A DNA stretch of 64,000 nucleotides from Argopecten irradians. Its lineage: Eukaryota > Mollusca > Bivalvia > Pectinida > Pectinidae. Both the position numbers and the translations under genes were made by a program. Shown here in pieces: positions 1 to 10,100 of this stretch; positions within the stretch are counted from its first letter, which is position 1; each line of letters begins with the position of its first letter. The notes beneath the pieces were generated by a model, which was not told the DNA's origin, ran no database searches, and worked only from the letters and a program-made list of their open reading frames with translations. The DNA lies in NCBI RefSeq assembly GCF_041381155.1, contig NC_091142.1, forward strand, positions 25,736,963 through 25,800,962, in the 5' to 3' direction.

Positions 1-363
1 TCAATAATTATGTTTTATCATAATTATTTTATGAAGAATTCACAACACTGCATCGAAGCGTGGATACGAAAATAACATGTTGCTAGCTTTACTTCACGCA
101 GCTCTTGTGTACTTCCGGTCTACTTCAAAGTGAAAACATCGATGATATTCAGATTTTAGTGTACATTCCTTCACATTTTTGAGCTATGACAGCATTAAAG
201 AAGGTATTATTTTTTGCTTTTGAAAGATCGCGATCCACAAATATAAGGAGTAACGAATACTCGTATCCGATCTTTCTCAATAATTCGTGAATACTCGAGT
301 ACTCGGATACTCGTTACAGCCCTAGTTGTATATAATTTTCGTACATGTATATCAGGCCATTTA

Positions 364-438
364 TTTTTTTCTTTCTTTCTTTCTTTTCTTTCTTTCTTTC
401 TTTCTTTTCTTTCTTTCTTTCTTTCTTTCTTTCTTTCA
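364..438. repeat. (CTTT)n microsatellite
   Basis: Pyrimidine microsatellite of CTTT units with two one-base interruptions that give an extra T. It lies in a gene-free stretch; nothing coding is seen from 1 to about 680. Confidence 0.95.
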
Positions 439-683
439 GAGGTGAGAGTGTTATACCTATGAAGTTACAGATAAAGTCTACAATGGGTAAGAGTTATTCC
501 CCTTGTAGCTTACAATATGGATAATAGCCGCTCCTGATACCAGTGTTCGATCTTTTGGACATTATATTATATATCATGTCGATCAGATCAAGAAACACGT
601 CCAAACCCAAAAAGATCATAATAAGACTATGTCATTGTCCATTGTCTTACAACTAATAATTGATCTATGTGCATGTCATACAA

Positions 684-941
684 CATCCTCAATACTCCGG
701 GGGTTACAATGACGTTACACGTTACACTGTACTATATAAAGCCATGGACTATGTCTTAGTAAAACTGGAGGCAACATATATATGACACAGGTAATTTCAG
801 CTGAATTTGTTCCTTTAACGCAAATCAAATAAACCTTTTGTTGGTCAGTTGTTTTTTCCTGAGCTGCCACCATTTTTACTATGAGATAGTACAGGGGTGG
901 ATATACAATCAGTGATAGTAACCCCTAAATCATCGAGGATG
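684..941. mobile_element. MITE family B, diverged copy
   Basis: The left end reads CATCCTCAATACTCCGGGGG and the right end CATCGAGGATG, an imperfect inverted pair. They match the intact copy at 63230-63546, including the inner blocks TAGTAAAACTGGAGGCAAC and CTATGAGATAGT. The flanking 9-mers (GTCATACAA / GCCACATAG) are only partly alike, so the insertion is old. No ORF; a non-autonomous DNA element. Confidence 0.75.
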
Positions 942-1111
942 GCCACATAGGGTGTCCGAGTTACTTTTGGACCCAACAGAGTGTCCATAGACCATTTTAG
1001 ACTTTTTATTGGTCTAGATCAAAAATCGATAAAATTCGTATTCTAAAGTTGACTACATGTGAGCACGAGCATTTGAAGACTAAACCAATATCTTAATTAC
1101 GTGATTTTCAC

Positions 1112-1600
1112 ATGACCTTTATGGATACTTTCAAATCTGTTGGGTATGGAGTTATTGCCAAACCTGTTTTTGAGTTAGATCCTTTTAAGTACAGATGTAA
1201 CATCAGAGGGGGTGTTGCTCTTTTGTATAAAGAATCCTCTTTTGTTGTCCAAGCCATTGAGGTGGATAGTCCACGGATAGTAGGGGCTGAGATAACTATA
1301 TCTGATGATCTTGTATTTTATTGTTTTGGTGCTTATATGCCAGCTTCTAGAATGTTTATATCCAATATACTCTGAAAGAGGCAAGGTTATTTTTATGGGA
1401 GATATGAATGTTAAAATCCAGGGTCCTAAGTGTAATTTTGTTGAAAATAAAAGGTCCAACATTTTCAAGATTTTTTAAACAGATGTAATCTAATATCAGT
1501 GGATATACAAGCTAAGTGTATAGGACCAAATAGTACTTTCTTCACTTAGACTGGAAATTAACACTTATTGACCATATTATTGTTGAATCCAGTTATTTTA
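1112..1600 (+). pseudogene. LINE endonuclease domain remnant
   Basis: The frame from 1112 contains GGVALLYKES and the hydrophobic run LVFYCFGAYMPAS, which fit the beta-strand blocks of AP-endonuclease domains (GG-x-LLY-x, then a short strand). After a frameshift near 1375 a GDMNVKI block appears (about 1397), corresponding to the conserved GD-x-N motif. Near 1560 the bases encode LIDHIIVESS after a stop codon, matching the terminal D-H catalytic block. The domain is split over at least two frames, so it is non-functional. Confidence 0.7.
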
Positions 1601-1626
1601 GATGAAAAGTACTAAGTTCAGTAAAG

Positions 1627-2139
1627 TTGCCAATTAATGTCACACGTGACTGTAGTACATGCAATAACAATTATACTCGGTTCAATTGGAAGAAGGTCGA
1701 CCATAGTGCTTACAAAGCAGTCTTACATAAGAATTTGTCTTGTGTTAGTAGTATAGATATTGGCGATATCGAACCAGGGTGTTGCTCTAGTTTCGAATGC
1801 ATAGAGAAATATTATGATAAGATAGTATATGCAATATTTAAATCTATCGAAGAAAGTATCCCAATTAAAATGTATAAATCTTATTTAAAACCATACTGGA
1901 ATGACCAGTTATCTGTTTTTCATCAGAATATGAAAAATACTAGGCAAATATGGATAAATGAGGGAAAACCGAGATATATGAACTCAGAAAGTTTTAAAGA
2001 GTACAAAGTTATGAAGAAAGAATTCTGGAAAGCGCTGAGGAAAGCGTTTGAAACCTATATGTATAATCAGTTATCAGAGATTGATAAATCAAGTGAAATA
2101 GATCAAAAATTGTTTTGGTATCTTTTAAGGAATAAATGA
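1627..2139 (+). pseudogene. LINE linker between endonuclease and RT
   Basis: An open stretch of 170 codons rich in Trp, Lys and Tyr (for example FNWKKVDHSAYK, LKPYWNDQLS, WINEGKPRY, FWYLLRNK), typical of the region between endonuclease and reverse transcriptase in invertebrate LINEs (x-PYW-x, then W-x-x-x-G-x-PR). It ends at a stop 70 bp before the RT frame, so the polyprotein is interrupted. Confidence 0.7.
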
Positions 2140-2209
2140 AAAAAAACCACGACGGAATTGTCAAACAGAGTTTACATGTAATGGGGAAACATTTAGAGAC
2201 CCTAAGATC

Positions 2210-3643
2210 TTGAAAATATGTTCAAGAATGATTACAGTAGTCCTTTTGATGACAGTTTTAAAGATAATATTTCAGGTAAAGTTACAGAAAATAAGTCAAC
2301 CTTGCGAAGCTGATACGTTTTTAGAGGAACCCATTTCTATATCTGAGGTGAGGAACATTCGTAATAAGTTACAGATCAATAAGTCAGGGGGTCAAGATAG
2401 TCTTGTTTATGAACATCTGAAATTTGGGAATGTGGTGTTGTATACTCATCTATCAAATTTATTTAATGCTGTAGTTAAGTGTCGTTACGTACCAGCAAAA
2501 TGGAAAATGGGCACAATAATAACATTGTATAAGGGAAACGGTAAACCTGAAGATGATCCTAATAGCTATAGGGAATTAACTCTTTTTACCTGTCATTTTT
2601 AAAGTATTTGAAATGAATTTAGCCAAGAGATTGCAAGCAGCCCTTAATTCTAATAATTTTCCGAATAGACATCAATCAGCATATCAAAAAGACCTAAGTA
2701 GTCTGTTAACTTCATTTAACTTACAGGAAAGTATTAATAATAACCTGGAAAGATAGGAAGATGTTTATATAAACTTCCTCGATAGTAATAAGGCATTTGA
2801 TACAGTGTGGCACGATGGGTTACGATATAAACTAAATAAGATCGGTATAACGTCAAAATCATAGCATATTTGAAATCAATATATACAGATATAACAAGTT
2901 CTGTTGTGTTTAATGGCTGGAATTCAAGATGGATACGGATGGAGAGAGGGATTTTACAAGGGAGTGCGTTGTCTGTCAAAATGTACTTAGTGTTTATAAA
3001 TAATTTATTAGACATAATTGAAAATTGTAATTATGGTGCGCTTGTTGTGGATTTAAGAATCAACGTACGAACACAAGCTGATGATATATGTCTAGTTAGT
3101 ACACAGCGTAAAAGTTTACAAAATATGCTTGATATACGTGATTTATACAGTAAAAAGTGGCGCTTCACATTTTCTGCAGTTAAAAGTAAAATAATGCGTT
3201 TCACAAGAACAAAGAAGCGAAACTGCGTTGTTAGAAATCTGTATCTATATGAGCAAATTCTTACTGTAGTTAAGGACATCACACATGTTGGTGTGATATT
3301 AAATAATAATTGTAACAGTATGGAACGCACAGTGCGTGCTTGTAATAAGCTTAGAAGTGGCGTCATGAGTTTAATCAGAAGCGGTGCTCATCCGTGTGCC
3401 TTAAATCCTTTGACTGTGTATAAAGTAATTAAATCAAAAATATATGCTTCTGTCCTGCATGGCTGTGAATTGTGGTGCCTTCCAAAATGTAAACTTACAA
3501 TGCTAGAAAGAGCTCAGAGGTTTATTTTAAAATCAATTCAATGGTTTCATACAAGAACTCGTACGGATATGTGTACGGGACTTCTTGGATGGTTCAGTAT
3601 AGAGGCATATATAGACATGAGGAAATTGATGTTTTTTTGGTAG
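2210..3643 (+). pseudogene. LINE reverse transcriptase domain, frameshifted
   Basis: Successive RT blocks are visible: SGGQDSLVYEHLKFG, then PAKWKMGTIITLYKGNGKP with DDPNSYR (about 2390-2575). After a frameshift comes a KVFE start followed by FPNRHQSAYQ (about 2600-2690), then motif A as FLDSNKAFDTVWHDGL (about 2775-2822). The next open frame (2870-3643) has GILQGSALS (motif B), QADDICLVST (motif C with both catalytic Asp) and KWRFTFSAVKSKIMRF (motif D). Both Asp of motif C and the first Asp of motif A are kept, but at least three frame breaks or stops separate the blocks. Open runs on the other strand here are shadows. Confidence 0.9.
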
Positions 3644-4668
3644 ATTATTTAACTTCGATAAAAACTGTATGTCATATCACATATTTTTCACTCATATTTT
3701 TATGTCAGACATGGGATCAAATATGTACAGTATAGTTTTACAAGTGATATATTAATTATTTTTTAGAAATATAATTTATACAAGTTCTTAAAAGAATATT
3801 TATCAAATGGTGTGTTTCCAGTGAAGAGTTCATGGAAAGCGAAAGTAAAGTATAATGCACATTTATATGAAAAAAGCGCATCGAAAAAAACGATGCGTAG
3901 TGATTGTGATTTTAATAGATTTATTTTGGTCCATGAATGATTATTGATAAAACATCCGCAAATTAGAACATCAGTCTACAATATAACGTCATTAGTTGTT
4001 AATTTAAGAAGTCCAGAGACGGATAAATTTATAGGTGTGGGAAAATGTATAATGATATATATACGCATATTGTTTTACAGTGTGGATTTACGGAAGAGGT
4101 GCGAGATCCGTTATGGTGTGAGCTTTTAAGTATAGATGGAATCGGTTTTAACGTGTACTTACATGCCCATTCAGACTTCCAATTATACTTATAGGTGGTA
4201 AAATATGCATGATTTGAACAGTATAGATATAACAGAATTTCGCCACATTTCTGTCAGATATGTTTCAAAAATGTTAATTGATTTTTTCAAATAGTTATCA
4301 CGTCTAATTATGACTATTCTTACTACTTGTACTATATGTAGTAAATTGATTGGGTTCATTGTGTATATATACATGTACATACCGAAGTGTTAATGTTTTC
4401 CCCCGATATATTATTTTTTTAATATTATTATTTTTTTTTTTATTTATTTACTATTATTATCATTATATTATTGTCTATATTTTGCACCTCTATAATGCAC
4501 TATAGATAGTACTAAATAGTTTTATGTACATTTACTCAACTAGTTGTCACATCGCTTGCATTATTCTTTGTACAGATTAAGCCATGTTGAATATTGTATA
4601 TTACATGTATATTATTCTATTTATGTGATCTTCAAATTGGAGGAAATAAAAAAAGAATAATAATCCTA

Positions 4669-6088
4669 CTACTATAAAAGAGAGTGGCAGCCCGGTTTCA
4701 ACAAAAAAGATACATGTACGTAATTGTATTGTCTTCAACAGGGTTTTAGAAATCCGTGATGGTACATGGGGTACATACATCTAACGTTTCACAGTTTTCA
4801 TAGTGAAAATCTGTGATTTTTGTAAAAAGTTTTATTTTAGACTTTTCTTTATAATTCTCTGTTTTTGTAAATAAAAGGTCATATTTAGTAAGAAAAAGGA
4901 ATTAGAAATCAAAATGCATTGAAGAAATTATTTCAAGAATTTAAAATAATTATGTATAAAGTATGTGATACAATCTTTCTCAAGAAACATGTGTGTGTCA
5001 GCTTTATTGTATGTAATTCCTTTCCTTTGATCATTGTAATAATATCCTACCCACGCCGTGTGTTATTAGTGTTGGCTAGTTAACAAACAAAGAATATCTA
5101 CATAGCTAATTGCAATTTTAATTACTCTATGGTCACTTGAAGTAAACACCTGTTCCTCCAGATTTATCTTCCCTTTGTACAAGTTATGTCACCATCATGA
5201 CATTTACATGGGGTACATTTATGTACGTATGATCTCGCTTTAGACCCTCTAGAAATATGAGGTTATTAGCCGCTAAATCTAGGTGCGGTATAGTTATATA
5301 GTGGATATGTGATCACACAATGTATACTACATTGTATTTCACCCATCCCTATAACACCCATTGTTATAAAGATTAACCTTGCTAACAATCCTTGATCCAC
5401 AGTTCCCGTTAGGGCTACAAAGTCAGCCCCCGTCTTGTGCCTCCGCCCACCTCATCAATACGACTTTCAAACAACACAAAAGAAGTTTGAATCTACACAA
5501 AAGAAGTTTAAATCTGCTTTCAGTTCAGACTGAGTCCTTATCATAACTAGACTTGCACAATCAATGACATAGCTAGTTATATAATCTGGCAACATTCCCG
5601 AGCATTATCAAGCCTTCAAAGTTGTTGCCCTATAATGACTTATCAGTAAGGTCTCGGGAGTTATTTCCCTTCTATTTAAATTAAATACGATTCCACTGAC
5701 CAGAAATTTATAAACATATGTATGTTTCTGCTCTGACCAAATCATACCAAATGTTATTTCTTTACACGAAAACATGATAACATTATGATATAAATACCTT
5801 GTTAGATATTAAAATACCACCGAAAAACCCAGATAAAAGAGGGTTGATTTTTCAAATATTTAACCGATCGCCTCGTGCTCACAAACGCACGTGGTCGGAG
5901 CAAACATCGTAGCGCACATAATACAAAATGCAAAGTCACGTGCGGTTTGATTGACAGCTGGCGATCTGTCAAATAAACAGATAATAATATACATTGTACC
6001 TGCCGTCTAAGACAAATAGCCAATTAGTTCGTAACTGATTAATCAAATGGAAAATGAACTATATGTATCAAAGATGCCAGTGGTGACG
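4669..6088. other. Intergenic stretch, no gene seen
   Basis: AT-rich DNA without supportable coding sequence. About 5860-5960 is a diverged relative of about 52045-52140: both carry GCCTCGTGCTCACAAAC and, some 70 bp on, ACGTGCGGT. The 73-codon open frame on the - strand here falls in this repeat and is not accepted. AGTTATTTCCCTTCTATT near 5660 resembles the ends of several small bivalve repeats. Confidence 0.6.
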
Positions 6089-6090
6089 CT

Positions 6091-6918
6091 TTTAAGGTGC
6101 ACCAGGATACTTTTTGCTTCCCAAGATTTATAAATGGAAAAAGAAGGGAAAACAAACAAAAAAATACATTTTTATATACCAAAATGAATATCAGGATATG
6201 GTGTTTCATCTCTGCATTATAGCTTTTACAGGAGATGTTCATATAATATATCATTAAAGAGTCTTTGAACCCAAACTCAAACAATTTCCTTCCACAAAAC
6301 ATTAATGTACTTAATTTTATAATACATATGTTGTATGGATACCACTTGAGGTTGTGCCACTGTTATTTATTCCAATTTAAGACTATATGACTTGCTACAA
6401 CAAAATACACACATGTGCAAGTGATTGGATTGGAAAACATGGCAAGTTACATTAATGTTCGTGCTTAGTCCGCAAAACCTGTCTATATTATTAAGCCTTT
6501 TTAATATATTTTTTAATTAGCCTGATTTATATTAGTCAATTTTTTGAAAGCCTAATCATGTAATATAGGCAGGTTTAGCGGACTAGTTCGTGCTACGTAA
6601 CGATATTGAAATCGGACAACGTTAAACGGGACAACTTTCCTAATACATAAGAGCACAATCAGAGATATATTACATATTTGAATTTTGATCAGTTTTATCT
6701 GTAGGAATTTTGTAAGTTACAGTTACAATCACGTGTCAATTGTACCTCAAAACAACATTTTCCTCTCCCTATAAAGTACTTATTTACAACGAAATGTACA
6801 ACATGTATATAAGTATATTTAGTCCTACTTACGAAACTGAACATTGCTTTAATTCAAAATTGTTTATTTTCATTTTCAACTAAATATGGCGATCTCACAA
6901 TGTACTGGTGCACTTTAA
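6091..6918. repeat. Possible 0.83-kb element with short inverted ends
   Basis: The left end TTTAAGGTGCACCAGGATA and the right end TACTGGTGCACTTTAAACC are inverted copies with a few mismatches. They could be the ends of a non-autonomous transposon that was later hit by the 120-bp MITE at 6466. The inverted pair is short and no target duplication was confirmed, so the boundary is tentative. Confidence 0.35.
6466..6585. mobile_element. 120-bp palindromic MITE with 9-bp target duplication
   Basis: The element starts TAGTCCGCAAAACCTG and ends with the inverse CAGGTTTAGCGGACTA; the two halves remain complementary over about 40 bp each. It is flanked on both sides by the identical 9-mer GTTCGTGCT (6457-6465 and 6586-6594), a clear target site duplication. 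A 9-bp duplication is typical of Mutator-like or Merlin-like transposases, so one of these probably moved it. It has no coding capacity. Confidence 0.92.
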
Positions 6919-7046
6919 ACCATAAGTTTTACATGGACATCCAGTATTGTCAAATAATGGCCATACGCTCTGCAAGGGAGGGAACTCTTGCTCAATATCC
7001 GGTTTCGTTTTACAATCAGTTTGGCCGGAGCGTGGAATAAAACGTG

Positions 7047-7181
7047 ATGTTGTGTCCGAGCAGTATATTGATCACCGGGGCAAACCGCGGGATTGGCTTA
7101 GAACTTGTACGACAATTGTTGCTGCTAGAAACACCACCAAAACATGTATTTGCCACGTGTAGGAGTCCCGATAAAGCAGAG
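7047..7181 (+). CDS. SDR exon 1
   Basis: 45 codons from ATG to GCA GAG, then the donor GTATGT, phase 0. Encodes the first beta strand, the ITGANRGIG cofactor loop and the VFATCRSPDKAE segment around the second strand, where SDRs choose NADP or NAD. The Arg in TCRS favours NADP (family knowledge). Confidence 0.93.
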
Positions 7182-10100
7182 GTATGTGTGTCTACACACG
7201 TGCACGAGTGTAACGTTTACACTATGTACTGATGTATGTAAGCCGCCTATAGCTAGAGTGGCCATGTGTCGTATAAGAACGTGTGCTCAATGTGATAAAT
7301 GTACAAGTAATACAAGAGATTAAGTTACATCTCGTTCGTACGCCAGACGTCAACTTCTTCTCAACATCCAAAAGGCATTATATGTAATGCTAAGTACTGA
7401 TATTTAAAAAAAAAACCACTTGATTTTTCGGTCCGTGTCATAGATGTCATTACAATTTACATTTTATGTATTTGTAAACATCTATTTCTCGACAGTCCAT
7501 CTACATGTAGATACCAGTTCGGCATTTTTTTATATCAACAAAGACAAATATCATAAAGTTAGCCCTAACTGCTATGCCACCAACTGAGCAGGCTGTCAAC
7601 TAAACAATCCCCCAAATTAACATGCATTGATATATTAAATAAGGCACTATGGGTGCATCAACTGCAACTCTGCATATAAGTAGAAATAATTTTCTAAAAT
7701 TTAGAATATACACCAAAGTAAGATAAAAGATGCCAAAAAGCGAAGGCTTCGTTATGTAAGGCAGATACTGATATAACTGATATAACTAAAGACTAATAAG
7801 TTATAAAGAATTAATTAAACTACATTTTTTATGTTGAAATTGTACTGTACCTATGGATTTTGAAGACAATCGTAAATATATTGAGTAAGCGTGCATTGTG
7901 ACGTCTGTCAGTAAAACCCTGGTATATGTTCACTGTATATAGAAAACAAATGCCATATCAATCTTGTTTTGCATTGCACAGGATCTTCAGAAACTTGCGG
8001 AGTCGAATGGAGCTGTTAGGGTGTTGAAGCTCGGTAAGTACTATTTTAAGAACAAATACGTATAGCGGTTTTCTCCTGACTGACAGTTTACTTGCCAAAA
8101 TAACTTAAAAATATGCTGCACTCAAGGGTCGATAAAATCAAAGTGCTTAACAATTCCAGATTGATTATTCTGCAGCATACATGTATACATACATATCCAG
8201 TAAACGTGATTGCTGTTGTTCCTGCTTAGGAGAAAAAAAATCTGTCCCCGTCAAACAATTCGTATATTGTTTTTATATGCCACCTCACGTTTTCAGCTGT
8301 GCCTTTGCCCTTTTGAATAAAGTTCTTATTTCTTTCATTGAGAATGACATTTTATGTTAGCGTAACCAATGATAAAAGGATAATAATCAATTAATTAATT
8401 CAAATACTTGGTTTTAAAATTAATTAATTCAAATACTTTGTTTTAAAATTAATTAATTCAAATACTCGGTTTTAACACTATGCCTTTAAATGGGAAAGAA
8501 CCTTAGTTAATTCAAATCATAAGAATTAACGAGTGTGTATATTTTCTTCATATATTTTCCACTTCAAATGTTTTTTTCTCCAGATGTCTACATGTATATC
8601 TACAGCTGGTTGATTATCTTCCTCATATATTTAAGGTTTAACTTGAATAGATTTTATCATGAATACACTCAGATTTTTGTTTTATATTTCTATAACATAA
8701 AAATCTATTTAAATTAATCCTTATGATTAAATTCATTAAGGACAATCCCATTATTCAAAATTCATTTTGGGACTCTTTTGTCTATGAAATCATTACGCCG
8801 TCATCTGGGCCGATTCGAAGCGACTTTACAAACGGGACACCATTTTTGCCTTTATGGGCTGATAAAATAATTTTTTAAGTCAATGAAAATGCTCGTTACA
8901 AGTAAAATTGAATTATTTTCAGATGTCTCCGAACCGGAAAGTTTTCCCGGTGTCCGAGAGGAGGTGGAAGCTGTGTTACAAGGCGACGGACTTAACCTGT
9001 TAATTAACAATGCTGGGATTATCGCACGTGACAATCTGGCTGCCGTCACCGTTCAGAGGATGGAAAGCCTGTACCGGACAAACACTATCGGCCCACTGTT
9101 TCTGGCTAAGGTTAGTAGGTGTTCTTGTTTTCTATGGATTGAGTTGGAGATAGTTGTACTCCAGAAAACTTTAAAGCAAATTCGATCGCAGGTTCCATAG
9201 GAGTCATCACAATACATTCACATACCATGTGTATCTTGTCGTACGAAAGACAGACTTATCCAAATAATATAACTAATGTTCACCCTCCCTATTGCAAAAC
9301 ATGTCGGACAACCATTCTGAGAATCATGTAAAATGACATTAAAATTTAGAACAAGAAGTGTCACTTACCTCTATACACTATTTGTATGTTGTGCCATGTT
9401 TCTATGATTTTATACACAGTTAAACTACTGTAAAGTCCATCTATATAAATGACAACTGTCTATAAAGGACTAGACTCATCAACCCCATTCGGTGTATAAA
9501 GTACACCTGTATCAAGTTCCTCGTTTGTTTGTAGGAGTTCCTTCCCCTTATTCAGAAGGCCGCCAAAGCGGGCAGTGGACAACCGATGAGCTGTTCAAAA
9601 GCTGCCATTATCAACATGACCAGTAAGGTGGGATCTATGGAGGACAATAGCAGTGGAGGCCGCTACCCATACCGTATTTCTAAGGTACACATAGTTATTT
9701 ATATAGTTCTAAGATATCTGAGTCCATCCTCGATTCTCTAATGACAACAGAACAGGTAATGTAATTCTTTAATGTACATCAAAAGAGTCGTATGAATGTA
9801 CACTGTGGTTGACCGTGTGGCTTTGAAATTGGGCGTCGCTTTCTCAGTCTTTAAAGAATTTTTGCAGGCCTGTGATTGGTTCAGATCTGTTCCCCTGAAC
9901 TGCCCCTAGTTTTACTATGAGAGAGTCTAGAGGTTTAGAGATTGTAAGTGATCGGAAGTTGAACTTCCGAACCCCTGGTGTATTGAGGATGTGTTCCTGT
10001 ATACATGTATTAACAGGATCCGGATTTGCTTACTGGTATCATTCCTTAATAAATTGAAGGAGACCGAACCCGAAACCATAATTGGATTGATTCTTTTCCA

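Larger units (their letters stand above)
1112..4668 (+). pseudogene. Decayed non-LTR retrotransposon (LINE) with endonuclease and reverse transcriptase
   Basis: A LINE relic of the AP-endonuclease/reverse-transcriptase type, broken by stops and frameshifts. In order it shows an endonuclease remnant (about 1112-1600), a linker (1627-2139), reverse transcriptase blocks (2210-3643) and a C-terminal remnant to about 4190. An AT-rich 3' part ends near a GGAGGAAATAAAAAAAG tail at about 4640-4668. The order endonuclease, RT, 3' tail is that of elements that copy by target-primed reverse transcription. The many disruptions mean it cannot be active. The clade (CR1, L2 or Jockey-like) cannot be fixed by eye. 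The 5' end is unclear and no target duplication was found. Confidence 0.88.

Noticed and set aside
1112-3643. LINE as an intact, active element
   Set aside because: At least three frame breaks and stops separate the endonuclease and RT blocks.
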